The notes below the pieces were generated by a model. The model saw only the letters and a program-made list of their open reading frames with translations, was not told the DNA's origin and ran no database searches. This document shows, piece after piece, positions 27,755-35,602 of a stretch of 64,000 bases of DNA; position 1 is the first letter of the stretch, and each line of letters begins with the position of its first letter. The position numbers were made by a program, and so were the translations under genes. The stretch is from Salinimicrobium sediminilitoris (lineage in GTDB: Bacteria > Bacteroidota > Bacteroidia > Flavobacteriales > Flavobacteriaceae). The DNA is taken from NCBI RefSeq assembly GCF_020866905.1, contig NZ_JAIVCC010000005.1, positions 186,001 to 250,000 on the forward strand, given 5' to 3'.

Positions 27755-28401
27755 TGTTACATAAGAAAAATTTCAAATACAATGGGACTCCTGTAGAACA
27801 AGCTAAAAAGGCTCTGATCATGGTGCATGGTCGCGGCGGTTTTGCCGAAGATATCCTGGCAGTAGCCGACCATCTTAAGGTAGAAGGCTTTGCGCTAATC
27901 GCTCCCCAGGCCTATAACAATAGCTGGTACCCACTTTCCTTTATGGCACCGGAACAGCAGAACCAACCCTGGCTTGATTCGGCAATAGAAATACTTCAGT
28001 TATTGGAAACCGAACTAAATGAAAAAGGGATCGAGTCCAGGGATATTTATTTTTTCGGCTTTTCACAGGGAGCCTGCCTCACGCTTGAATATGTAACGCG
28101 CAATGCCAAAAGATATGGCGGTGTTATTTCGATCATTGGCGGACTGATTGGAAAAAACATCAATACAGGAAATTACCTTACAGATTTTGAAAATACCCCC
28201 ATTTACCTTGGCACCAGTGATCCCGATGCCCACGTTCCTGTAGATCGGGTAAAGCAAACCGCAGAGATTTTAAACACAAAGAATGCCCGCGTAGAATTGC
28301 AGGTCCATAAGGATGCAGGTCACGTGATCCTTCCGGAAGAGCTGGGAAGGGCCAATAACTTTATTTTTGGGTATTCGGGAATGGAAAATGAAAAACCTTA
28401 G
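27754..28401 (+). CDS. Phospholipase/carboxylesterase family hydrolase (MhqD-like)
   Basis: This 215-residue alpha/beta hydrolase has the early oxyanion segment MVHGRGGFAEDIL, the nucleophile serine Ser104 in FGFSQGACLTLEY, an aspartate in GTSDPDAHVP and the histidine in KDAGHVILPEE. There is no signal peptide, so it is cytoplasmic. It overlaps the preceding dioxygenase gene by one base and the convergent queD gene by 4 bases at its 3' end. Confidence 0.88.
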   Translation: MLHKKNFKYNGTPVEQAKKALIMVHGRGGFAEDILAVADHLKVEGFALIAPQAYNNSWYPLSFMAPEQQNQPWLDSAIEILQLLETELNEKGIESRDIYFFGFSQGACLTLEYVTRNAKRYGGVISIIGGLIGKNINTGNYLTDFENTPIYLGTSDPDAHVPVDRVKQTAEILNTKNARVELQVHKDAGHVILPEELGRANNFIFGYSGMENEKP

Positions 28402-28850
28402 GAATTGTCTGCAGCAAACCACTCGGCATAGGAGGATTCCGTTTCCTGCAACTTAAGTCCAAAAAGTTTTATATGCTCCGGCAGGCGTTTCTGGATCTTT
28501 TCGGCAAAATCCTGTATCATATTCTCGCTGGTTGGCTGGTAGTCGACCAGGATCACGCTGTGGCCTCTTGTTTGTAATTCTTCAGCAAGCTCCACATGAG
28601 GCGTGTTCTTATTAAAAACCGTTGCATGATCAAACTTATCCACGATCTCCTGTTTCACGATCTTCTTTAGATCCCCAAAATCAATCACCATTCCCAGCTT
28701 CACATTATCCTCATCTTTAATAGGCTCGCCAATCACAGTGACACCCAGTTTATAGCTGTGTCCATGTACATTTCTACACTTGCCATCGTAGCCAAAAAGG
28801 GCGTGACCGGTTTCAAAAGTAAATTGTTTGGTGATGCGAATTAAAGCCAT
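28398..28850 (-). CDS. queD: 6-carboxytetrahydropterin synthase
   Basis: This 150-residue enzyme of queuosine/7-deazaguanine synthesis shows the zinc ligands His16 (FETGHALFG), His29 and His31, and the QueD-type CxxxHGH motif with Cys25 (CRNVHGHSYK). That motif separates it from eukaryotic 6-pyruvoyl-tetrahydropterin synthases. Length is slightly above E. coli QueD. It has a well-formed promoter and converges on the esterase gene with a 4-base overlap. No other queuosine gene is nearby. Confidence 0.93.
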   Translation of the reverse strand: MALIRITKQFTFETGHALFGYDGKCRNVHGHSYKLGVTVIGEPIKDEDNVKLGMVIDFGDLKKIVKQEIVDKFDHATVFNKNTPHVELAEELQTRGHSVILVDYQPTSENMIQDFAEKIQKRLPEHIKLFGLKLQETESSYAEWFAADNS

Positions 28851-28864
28851 GACAAATTTTTTTG

Positions 28865-28892
28865 CAAAGATAAAGCTTTTTGGCTGCCCAAA
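28865..28892 (-). promoter_or_regulatory. Promoter of queD
   Basis: On the minus strand TTTG is followed after 16 bases by an exact -7 box TATCTTTG (28865-28872), ending 15 bases before the queD ATG. Confidence 0.65.
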
Positions 28893-28941
28893 TTTTAACT
28901 ATTTCCTGCTGAAAAATTTTAATCTTTACTTGGGATACCCC

Positions 28942-28960
28942 TCAAAAATTGACATTTTGA
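28942..28960. repeat. Intergenic palindrome copy in a promoter
   Basis: TCAAAAATTGACATTTTGA belongs to the recurring palindrome family and ends three bases before the -7 box of the oxygenase gene, a position where a bound regulator would affect transcription. Confidence 0.5.
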
Positions 28961-28963
28961 AGA

Positions 28964-28971
28964 TACATTTG
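28964..28971 (+). promoter_or_regulatory. -7 box for the 2-oxoglutarate oxygenase gene
   Basis: TACATTTG matches TAnnTTTG exactly and lies 19 bases before the TTG start codon. Confidence 0.55.
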
Positions 28972-28990
28972 CAGCCTTAAAACTACTACT

Positions 28991-29611
28991 TTGGAGATAA
29001 TTGAAAACCCGGTTTATGAAAAGATCATTTCAGATCTCTCAGAGCAGCAATATTCTATTGTTGAAGACTTCTTTAGCCTTTCAGAAGTATTAGAGCTGCG
29101 CAATTCCCTCCTGCACAAATACGAAGAAGACAGTTTCAAGAAGGCCGCAATAGGAAACCGCACCAATGAGATCATAGCAAAATCAATTCGGGGGGATTTT
29201 ATCCTATGGCTTAATGAAGCTGAAGCAGCCCAGGCCGAAAAAGCCTTTTTTAGAAAGGTCAATGATTTTGTTGATTACCTCAACAGGACCTGTTACATGG
29301 GGATTCTTCACAAGGAATTTCATTACGCGCTTTACCCTGAAGGTACGTTTTATAAACGTCACCTGGACACCTTTCAAAATGATGACCGGAGGAAACTCTC
29401 TATGGTGTGTTACTTAAATGAACAGGACTGGCAACCGGAATATGGAGGAGAATTAGTAATCTTTACTAATGAAAATGGTGTGGAAACCCCCAAAAGTATA
29501 TATCCATTCCCGGGCAGAATGGTCATTTTTGAAAGCCAGATCCTGGAGCACGAAGTTAAGCCAGTTAAAACTGAAAGATTAAGTATTACCGGCTGGTTAA
29601 AAACCCGGTAA
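28991..29611 (+). CDS. 2-oxoglutarate/Fe(II) oxygenase (prolyl 4-hydroxylase type)
   Basis: This 206-residue cytoplasmic protein has the iron triad His124-x-Asp126 (YKRHLDTFQ) and His187 (ILEHEV), with Arg196 (ERLSITGW) to bind 2-oxoglutarate. The fold order and length match bacterial prolyl-4-hydroxylase-like proteins related to the PHD/EGLN oxygen sensors; the substrate is unknown. It starts with TTG, the only start compatible with the promoter box and a complete N-terminus. It converges on the small membrane-protein genes with a gap of one base. Confidence 0.85.
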   Translation: MEIIENPVYEKIISDLSEQQYSIVEDFFSLSEVLELRNSLLHKYEEDSFKKAAIGNRTNEIIAKSIRGDFILWLNEAEAAQAEKAFFRKVNDFVDYLNRTCYMGILHKEFHYALYPEGTFYKRHLDTFQNDDRRKLSMVCYLNEQDWQPEYGGELVIFTNENGVETPKSIYPFPGRMVIFESQILEHEVKPVKTERLSITGWLKTR

Positions 29612-29612
29612 C

Positions 29613-29744
29613 TTACTTCCTGGTTTTCTTGATAAGAACCACTACAACCAGTAGCAAGGCGATCATCAACCACCAGCCATAGCCGCTTAGAAACCTAAGA
29701 ATATCAAAGGTTTCCTCGTTTACAGGTAGATCTTCCTGCCTCAA
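29613..29744 (-). CDS. 43-residue single-span membrane protein
   Basis: This short frame starts with TTG overlapping the stop of the upstream 58-residue gene and ends in TAA one base from the oxygenase stop. It encodes an acidic N-terminus (RQEDLPVNEETFDILRF), a membrane span (GWWLMIALLLVVVVLI) and a basic tail KKTRK. The clean amphipathic layout and coupled start support it as a real gene. I do not recognise a family. It is the third of three tiny membrane genes behind the enoyl-CoA hydratase-like gene. Confidence 0.55.
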   Translation of the reverse strand: MRQEDLPVNEETFDILRFLSGYGWWLMIALLLVVVVLIKKTRK

Positions 29745-29917
29745 CGTCTATTTCTTTTGCGCCACGCATAACGGGCATAAAAAAACACTACTAGAACAAT
29801 GAGGATCCCAACGAGGTACATCCATTGATCCTCCAGGAAGTGTTCCAATGAAAATCCATACCCTTCCCTCTCGCTGGCCGGCCTGTCTTTGGGTAAATGC
29901 TCCTGCTGAAAATTCAT
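29741..29917 (-). CDS. 58-residue single-span membrane protein
   Basis: The frame starts with ATG and encodes a charged N-terminus (QQEHLPKDRPASERE), a membrane span (WMYLVGILIVLVVFFY) and a very basic tail ending RYAWRKRNRR, so the tail should face the cytoplasm. Its stop overlaps the start of the 43-residue gene, a sign of coupling. No family is recognised. The gap to the preceding 60-residue gene contains a copy of the intergenic palindrome. Confidence 0.6.
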   Translation of the reverse strand: MNFQQEHLPKDRPASEREGYGFSLEHFLEDQWMYLVGILIVLVVFFYARYAWRKRNRR

Positions 29918-29933
29918 AGTGTCAATTTTAGGC

Positions 29934-29953
29934 GCCTAAAAAGGCATTTTTAA
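29934..29953. repeat. Intergenic palindrome copy
   Basis: CGCCTAAAAAGGCATTTTTA is a divergent copy of the recurring palindrome. It sits between, and slightly overlaps, the end of the 60-residue gene. Confidence 0.35.
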
Positions 29954-30132
29954 ATCAGTTCTCTTTTCTTTTTTCTGAAAAAGGCCAGATAAAGAATTAC
30001 AGCCAAAATCACAACGGCTGCTGTTACTACTTCCCAGAAGTTGGAACCTACAAAATAACCAATTTCATAGCCTACTTTGTAAGCTTTGGATTTCTCAACT
30101 TCCTGAATGGCAAAAATTGCTAGTGAATACAT
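29950..30132 (-). CDS. 60-residue single-span membrane protein
   Basis: The protein begins MYSLAIFAIQEVEKSKAYK, has a glycine/aromatic segment VGYEIGYFVGSNFWE and then one membrane span (VVTAAVVILAVILYLAFF) followed by a basic stop-transfer tail RKKKREL. I chose the internal ATG because it starts one base after the stop of the enoyl-CoA hydratase-like gene; a 9-residue extension into that gene is possible. No family is recognised. It heads the trio of small membrane proteins. Confidence 0.65.
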   Translation of the reverse strand: MYSLAIFAIQEVEKSKAYKVGYEIGYFVGSNFWEVVTAAVVILAVILYLAFFRKKKRELI

Positions 30133-30133
30133 T

Positions 30134-30901
30134 TTATTTCCTGAATTTTGATAAAGCATATCTGGTAAATTCTGAAAGGACCAGCTCTCCGGAAATTGCT
30201 GCCCTTTCCTGTAGCAGCGAATCCCATTTTTGAGTTCCTTCCCAAAGCACTTTCTTCATCTCCTCAAGTGCCGCCGGATTGTAAGACGCCAGTTTCTCTG
30301 CAAAGAACTCCAGCTCCCTGTCCATTTCCTCAATCGAATCGAAAACCCGTGCATAAAGGCCCTTTTCCTGAGCCCAATAAGCATTTTTCCAGTCCTGGGC
30401 GGCAAGAGTAAGTTCTGCAAGGGCTGCCACTCCCATTTTCCTTTCCACAGCCGGGGCGATCACGAACGGTCCTATTCCTATACTTAATTCCGATAATTTA
30501 ATAGCTGCCTGTTCCGTAGCAAAACAGTAGTCACAAGCTGCCGCAAGTCCTACTCCGCCCCCCACAGTTTTCCCGTGGATGCGGCCAATTATAAGCTTTT
30601 TACAGCTGCGCATTGCATTTATGACATTGGCAAATCCCGAAAAGAAAACTTTCCCTTGCTGCATGTTCTCTACCGCCAGGAGTTCATCAAAAGATGCACC
30701 TGCACAAAAAGCCTTTTCTCCTTCAGATTTCAGGATGATAACTTTCACTTCTTCATCTTCAGAAAGTTTTTCCAGTTCCTTGGTGAGCCGTTCCAGTAAA
30801 ACTCCGGGAAAGGAATTACTGGCTGGATGCCCAAATTCTAAAGAGGCGATTCCATTGTGAACATTTGTATATAGACTTCCGTTTTCCCTGGTTGTGGTCA
30901 T
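30134..30901 (-). CDS. Enoyl-CoA hydratase/isomerase family protein
   Basis: This 255-residue crotonase-fold protein has the oxyanion-hole segments EGEKAFCAGASFDEL and GRIHGKTVGGGVGLAAACDYCFA. One of the two catalytic glutamates of true hydratases, normally in GGGxEL, is replaced by glycine (GGGVGL), while the second is retained in SELSIGIGPF. So it may be an isomerase, hydrolase or a hydratase relative with altered chemistry. It is followed directly by three small membrane-protein genes that are probably on the same transcript. Confidence 0.85.
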   Translation of the reverse strand: MTTTRENGSLYTNVHNGIASLEFGHPASNSFPGVLLERLTKELEKLSEDEEVKVIILKSEGEKAFCAGASFDELLAVENMQQGKVFFSGFANVINAMRSCKKLIIGRIHGKTVGGGVGLAAACDYCFATEQAAIKLSELSIGIGPFVIAPAVERKMGVAALAELTLAAQDWKNAYWAQEKGLYARVFDSIEEMDRELEFFAEKLASYNPAALEEMKKVLWEGTQKWDSLLQERAAISGELVLSEFTRYALSKFRK

Positions 30902-30945
30902 TCTTTAAATCTTTTTCCTGTAAAGTTACATTTTTTAAGATGATA

Positions 30946-32517
30946 TTACGATCCTGCAGGATAGACGTAATTCGCCTCAAAACTCAGCGGAATTCCCAGC
31001 CACCAGTAAACCAGCAGAAATATCGTCCAGGCAACTAAAAATATAACCGAATAAGGTAACATCATTGATATCAACGTCCCAATTCCCATTTTTTTCACAT
31101 AACGTTGACCAAAAACCACTACCAGTGGGAAATATGGCAACAATGGAGTAATAATATTGGAAACTGAATCCCCTACCCTATAAGCAGCCTGGGTAAGGTC
31201 GGGTGAGATCCCCAGTTGCATCAACATAGGCACAAAAATAGGTGCAATGAGTGCCCATTTGGCCGATGCAGATCCCACCATTAAATTGACAAAAGAACTT
31301 AATATCACGATCCCTACAATTGTGACCTGCCCAGGCAAATCGAGTGCCTGAAGGAAATTTGCACCCTTAATGGCAATCAACAAACCTATATTAGAACGTG
31401 AAAAAGCATCTATAAAAAGTGCAACAAAAAAGGCCATTACAATATAGTATCCCATACTTTCCATAGACTTTTTCATGCTTTGTATCAAATCCCCCGAAGA
31501 TTTATACCTGCCAGATACAAACCCGAAAACAAGTCCCGGAATCAATAACAGTATAAAGATCAAAGGTACGATCGCCTTCATTAGAGGCGCATGAAATGAA
31601 GTGAGGGACTGGACTTCGGGATCAACCATCCCCGGACCTCTAAGAGCCGAGTCTTCGGGATATGCCCACAAAACGAGACCTATAATTCCAAGTACCATAG
31701 CCAAAAATCCCATCCAAAAAGCTTTACTTTCCCTGGAAGTTACACTTTCCATCTTAGGCATTTGATCTTCATCCCCATCAACTTCCATCTTAGAAAGCCT
31801 TGGCTCCACAATTTTGTCTGTGATCCACCATCCAATCAGTACGATCAACAAAGTTGAAGCAGAGGTGAAATACCAGTTATTCAAGGGGTTTAAGTTGATA
31901 TCGGGATCTAATATTCTCGCCGCTTCCAGAGTGAAACTCATGATAAGCGGATCAATAGCCGAAGGGATAAAGTTTGCCGAAAATCCTCCCGAAACACCGG
32001 CAAAAGCTGCTGCAATTCCTGCTAGAGGATGACGACCGGCGGCATAGAATATTACCCCTCCCAGTGGGATTACAAGCACGTAACCCGCATCTGCAGCTGT
32101 GTGACTCACGATGGCTATCAAAATTAGCATTGGAGTAAGCAGCTTTTTGGGCGTAAAGTTTAAAAGTTTTTTCAGTCCCGCGTCAATCCATCCCGAATGT
32201 TCTGCTACCCCCACTCCCAGCATGGCAACCAGAACAATTCCCAGGGGCGCAAAAAGCACAAAGGTATTCACCATATTAGCTAAGAATGCGGCCAATTGGT
32301 CTCCTGTAAGCAGATTTTGTACGTTCAGACTGTTTCCGGTCATTGGGTGAGTTTCTCCAAAATCAAACGGCGACAGGATTGCAGATAGCACCCAGATGAA
32401 GATCAATAAATAGAAGAAAAGTATAGCAGGATCGGGTAGTTTGTTACCCATTTTTTCAACTACATCCAGGGCTTTATTTAAAATGCCCTTTTTAGGAGAA
32501 GTAACTGTTTCTTGCAT
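30946..32517 (-). CDS. AbgT-family transporter
   Basis: This 523-residue inner-membrane protein has about eleven hydrophobic spans and the AbgT family features KLPDPAILFFYLL near the N-terminus, VSHTAADAGYVLVIPLGG and the C-terminal repeat region VGSASAKWALIAPIFVPMLM and DSVSNIITPLLPYFP. Members import p-aminobenzoyl-glutamate or export antimetabolites such as sulfonamides. I use the ATG giving MQETVTS; a TTG 18 codons upstream is open but its product lacks family similarity. It is a single gene. Confidence 0.93.
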   Translation of the reverse strand: MQETVTSPKKGILNKALDVVEKMGNKLPDPAILFFYLLIFIWVLSAILSPFDFGETHPMTGNSLNVQNLLTGDQLAAFLANMVNTFVLFAPLGIVLVAMLGVGVAEHSGWIDAGLKKLLNFTPKKLLTPMLILIAIVSHTAADAGYVLVIPLGGVIFYAAGRHPLAGIAAAFAGVSGGFSANFIPSAIDPLIMSFTLEAARILDPDINLNPLNNWYFTSASTLLIVLIGWWITDKIVEPRLSKMEVDGDEDQMPKMESVTSRESKAFWMGFLAMVLGIIGLVLWAYPEDSALRGPGMVDPEVQSLTSFHAPLMKAIVPLIFILLLIPGLVFGFVSGRYKSSGDLIQSMKKSMESMGYYIVMAFFVALFIDAFSRSNIGLLIAIKGANFLQALDLPGQVTIVGIVILSSFVNLMVGSASAKWALIAPIFVPMLMQLGISPDLTQAAYRVGDSVSNIITPLLPYFPLVVVFGQRYVKKMGIGTLISMMLPYSVIFLVAWTIFLLVYWWLGIPLSFEANYVYPAGS

Positions 32518-32637
32518 GTTTAATGAAATAGTTGTTAATGAATTGCTAAAATAAGGATTATTCAAAAACAACAGCTAATCTTAATGCCACAACTCACAAA
32601 AAATATTAGCCTTTTGCTACGGGCAAATTCTCCGTTT

Positions 32638-33963
32638 TTAAACCTCTCTATGAAGATATTTCCTCCGGAATTTAATAACCAGAGCACTGCTCCTTATAAG
32701 CATCCATACAAAAAATGCGATCCAGATCGCATAAAGCTTCAGTCCTAAATAATCTCCTATTAACAACGCCGGGGTGAACCCGAGGAAGGTTGCTGCGAGT
32801 AATACATTCCGAAGATATTTTGCCTCTCCCAGGCCTTTAAAGATGCCGTCAAACATAAAAGCAATTGCATTTACCGGCTGCATGACCAAAACCATCCAAA
32901 AAACTGAAGTAAACAGCACCAGCACCGAGGCTTCCTTGCTGAATATTAGACCTATTTCCTCATAGAAAAGGGCACAAATGCCTATCAAAGTAACGGCAAT
33001 GATAAGGGAATATTTACTTATTTTCTTGCTAAGCAGCCAAAGTCCCTTATAATCTCTGGCTCCAAGAAGACGCCCGCCCATAGCATTCCCTGCATTTGCA
33101 TAGCCGTCAATAAAGAAGCTGAAGAAAAGCCAAATGTTCATGAGAATACTCTGGGCTGCGATAAAATTCTTTCCATACCCTGTTGCGTAAGCATTGGCAA
33201 GATAAATGGCAAAATTGAGAGCGGCCGTTCGAACAAAAAGATTCCCGCTCATCAAAAGAAGTGCCCTCATCTGCGGATTAATGTTGCGACTAAGCCCAAG
33301 ATGAAAAGGAGTCTTTTTAAAGAAAAAGTACAAAGCCATTATAAGCATCACCAACTGGGCGATCACACTGGCATACCCTGCACCTTCCAGGTGCAGGGCA
33401 GGGATCCATCCATCAATACCGTATACCAGTGCAAAATCAAGCCCCACATTTAAAATTGCCCCGGTGAGACTGCATTTCATAGCCCATAAAGTATTCTGGA
33501 GCCCCCTAAATACTCCAAAGAGCGCAAAGGTGACTAAAGTGAGCGGATAGCCTATGGCCCGTATCTGATAGTAATCGGCAGCGTAGTTGAGCACCAGGCC
33601 TTCGGCATTATAAGCACTAAAGATAGCGGCTGAAAAATATGCAGTAACAGCATAGATAAGAAGACTCAGTAGAAAATTGAAGAAAATAGCCTGAGGGACC
33701 AGGGTTTTTACCGCATGTAACCTTCCGGCTCCAAAATGTTGTGACACCAGGGCAGAAATAGCTGTTTTGGTCTGAGCCACGATCCAGATAATGGCCGATA
33801 AAAAGGAACCCACGATTCCTGCTGCCGCGAGAGCTTCAACGGGATCCTGCTCCACGTTGCCAATAATAGCAATATCGGTTAAAGAAATTAGAGGTTCGGC
33901 GATGCCTGCAATAATTGCGGGAATTGCCAGCTGGTTTATACTTTTGAAGGTTACTGCAGCCAT
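32638..33963 (-). CDS. MATE-family efflux transporter (DinF type)
   Basis: This 441-residue membrane protein has twelve predicted spans in two similar halves. Family features include the N-terminal AIPAIIAGIAEPLISLTDIAIIGN, the repeated QTKTAISALVSQHFGAG and AGNAMGGRLLGARDYKG, and a proline-containing first helix. MATE proteins export cationic drugs or metabolites using Na+ or H+ gradients; the substrate is unknown. Its start shares one base with the stop of the upstream GNAT gene, so the two are co-expressed. Confidence 0.93.
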   Translation of the reverse strand: MAAVTFKSINQLAIPAIIAGIAEPLISLTDIAIIGNVEQDPVEALAAAGIVGSFLSAIIWIVAQTKTAISALVSQHFGAGRLHAVKTLVPQAIFFNFLLSLLIYAVTAYFSAAIFSAYNAEGLVLNYAADYYQIRAIGYPLTLVTFALFGVFRGLQNTLWAMKCSLTGAILNVGLDFALVYGIDGWIPALHLEGAGYASVIAQLVMLIMALYFFFKKTPFHLGLSRNINPQMRALLLMSGNLFVRTAALNFAIYLANAYATGYGKNFIAAQSILMNIWLFFSFFIDGYANAGNAMGGRLLGARDYKGLWLLSKKISKYSLIIAVTLIGICALFYEEIGLIFSKEASVLVLFTSVFWMVLVMQPVNAIAFMFDGIFKGLGEAKYLRNVLLAATFLGFTPALLIGDYLGLKLYAIWIAFFVWMLIRSSALVIKFRRKYLHREV

Positions 33964-34466
33964 TACTGCAATATTTTTTCATAACAGTAAAATGGATGCT
34001 CGCTTTGCTTCGGAAAATAAATGTTTCCGAGCCTGTTATAACCCCTTGCCTCATAAAACCGCTGATTCCGCTCATTTTGACTGAAGGTGTCCAGCCTCAC
34101 TGATATATAGCCATTCTCCCGGGCGAATTCCTCGGCAAAATCCATCAATTTGCGACCATTACCGCTGCCCCAGCTCCCAGGATCTGTAGCCAGGCGGTGC
34201 ACGTAGAGATTGTTGGCGTTGGGGGTGAGCCATTCTATGGGTAAATACTCGTCGTCCATTTCGCAAGTGAGAACAACAATTCCCTGCAGCTCCTCCTTTT
34301 CTTCAAGAACAAACAATTCCCTTTTCTCAATATCTGCCCGTAACTTTTCCAATGAAGGATAATGTTCATTCCATTGAAAAATGGCCTTTTCCTGCATGCT
34401 TTGAGCGCAAGCTTCGGTAAGGCTTTTAATCGCGGCTAAATCTTTTAAATTGGCTGTTCTAATCAT
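33963..34466 (-). CDS. GNAT-family N-acetyltransferase
   Basis: This 167-residue acetyltransferase has the acetyl-CoA-binding motif LATDPGSWGSGNGRKLMDFAEE and the C-terminal SQNERNQRFYEARGYNRLGN. The substrate is not evident. It is translationally coupled to the MATE transporter, which suggests a resistance or export function, but that is only context. An exact -7 box lies 20 bases upstream. Confidence 0.88.
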   Translation of the reverse strand: MIRTANLKDLAAIKSLTEACAQSMQEKAIFQWNEHYPSLEKLRADIEKRELFVLEEKEELQGIVVLTCEMDDEYLPIEWLTPNANNLYVHRLATDPGSWGSGNGRKLMDFAEEFARENGYISVRLDTFSQNERNQRFYEARGYNRLGNIYFPKQSEHPFYCYEKILQ

Positions 34467-34485
34467 GAGGAGATGGCTTCCTCCA

Positions 34486-34493
34486 CAAAAATA
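34486..34493 (-). promoter_or_regulatory. -7 box for the GNAT-MATE operon
   Basis: On the minus strand the bases read TATTTTTG, an exact match to TAnnTTTG; no -33 element is clear. Confidence 0.45.
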
Positions 34494-34539
34494 ATTTTAT
34501 AGAAAGAAATAAAGCCTTTATACATTGAAATATATTTTA

Positions 34540-34547
34540 TAAATTTG
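34540..34547 (+). promoter_or_regulatory. -7 box for tRNA-Ala
   Basis: TAAATTTG matches TAnnTTTG exactly and lies 10 bases before the mature tRNA, so the predicted primary transcript has only a few bases of 5' leader. Confidence 0.55.
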
Positions 34548-34557
34548 CCGTCACATT

Positions 34558-34631
34558 GGGGGATTAGCTCAGCTGGCTAGAGCGTTTGGCTGGCAGCCAA
34601 AAGGTCATCGGTTCGACTCCGATATTCTCCA
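34558..34631 (+). tRNA. tRNA-Ala (anticodon GGC)
   Basis: All arms can be drawn: acceptor GGGGGAT with ATTCTCC, D stem GCTC/GAGC, anticodon stem TTTGG/CCAAA around loop CTGGCAG (anticodon GGC at 34592-34594), and T stem ATCGG/CCGAT. The G3-U70 pair that marks alanine tRNAs is present. The gene ends at the discriminator A; CCA is not encoded and must be added by nucleotidyltransferase. It stands alone with its own promoter box and terminator. Confidence 0.97.
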
Positions 34632-34633
34632 CG

Positions 34634-34662
34634 AAAAACCACTGCTTTGCAGTGGTTTTTTT
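34634..34662 (+). terminator. Terminator after tRNA-Ala
   Basis: A 12-bp stem AAAAACCACTGC/GCAGTGGTTTTT with loop TTT continues into a T run directly after the tRNA. Confidence 0.9.
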
Positions 34663-34728
34663 GTTTTTTCTCTCCGTTATTACAGAGTTCAGAGGTTTAA
34701 AAGACTTCTTCAGTCTATGGTAATGTCC

Positions 34729-34745
34729 CAAAAATGCCATTTTTG
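34729..34745. repeat. Best intergenic palindrome copy
   Basis: CAAAAATGCCATTTTTG is a perfect 17-bp palindrome around a central C and is the best copy of the recurring motif. It lies between the tRNA terminator and the 3' end of a minus-strand hydrolase gene. Confidence 0.6.
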
Positions 34746-34750
34746 AAACA

Positions 34751-35602
34751 TTATTTTTTCACAAATTCCGTAGCCTTCTTAATGATCTTCTCCATAACTG
34801 GTGGCAGTTCATTTTGGTTCCATGGATGAGCAGCTTCAAAAACATGGTCACTACCTTCCAGCAGGAATAATTCAGAATTAGTAGACCACTCATGAAGATT
34901 ATGTGCATCTTCAACTGCAACTGTCGGATCTTTGGTCCCATGAACAATGAGGTAAGGGATATTTAGCTTTTTGGCCGAGCTGGATATGGTCAACCTTTCC
35001 TCATTTTGTTTGAAATCTTCATAGAAATCGAACAAGTGTGGCATTTTCTGTTTGGTCCGGGAATTCTCTATATAGGAAATGCCTTTTTGCCGCCAGGCCT
35101 CCAGCTCTTCCCCTTTAGGAAACCTGTCTCCAAAGTCACTTACTGCAGCAAGTGAAATAAGCTTTTGAATTCGGCTATCTTCAGCAGCTTTAACTACCAC
35201 AATTCCGCCGCCCCGGGAGTGACCTATAAGGGTGAATCGGGAGAGATCGGTAATGTTGGCGTATGGGAAATCTTCACTGCTTATCCAGTCAATGAGCACC
35301 TTAAGATCGTCAAGTTCCTTGGTGTAGGTATTCTCACCAAAGGCATCGAGGTCGGGGAAGTCAATGGGTTCTTCAAGGGTGCCGCCGTTAAAAGCAAAAT
35401 TGAATTTCACGAACAGAAATCCATTTTTTGCAAATTCCTCGGCCATTAAATTCCATGCGCCCCAGTCCTTAAATCCTTTATAACCGTGGCAGAATAATAG
35501 AACCGGCTTATTTTCTCCTTCTTCAGCATAAAAAACATCTGTAGGAATAGGACGCCCATGTAAACCGGGCAGGCTTATATTCTTCTCTTTCTTAATTACC
35601 AT
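34751..35602 (-). CDS. Alpha/beta hydrolase
   Basis: This 283-residue cytoplasmic hydrolase has the oxyanion segment LFCHGYKGFKDWG, the nucleophile motif LIGHSRGGGIVV, an acidic residue in HGTKDPTVAVEDAH and the histidine in EGSDHVFEAAHPW. It resembles the dienelactone-hydrolase/BAAT-like branch; the substrate is unknown. Its start overlaps the end of the AddB-like gene by 7 bases, so it is probably on the same transcript. Confidence 0.88.
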   Translation of the reverse strand: MVIKKEKNISLPGLHGRPIPTDVFYAEEGENKPVLLFCHGYKGFKDWGAWNLMAEEFAKNGFLFVKFNFAFNGGTLEEPIDFPDLDAFGENTYTKELDDLKVLIDWISSEDFPYANITDLSRFTLIGHSRGGGIVVVKAAEDSRIQKLISLAAVSDFGDRFPKGEELEAWRQKGISYIENSRTKQKMPHLFDFYEDFKQNEERLTISSSAKKLNIPYLIVHGTKDPTVAVEDAHNLHEWSTNSELFLLEGSDHVFEAAHPWNQNELPPVMEKIIKKATEFVKK

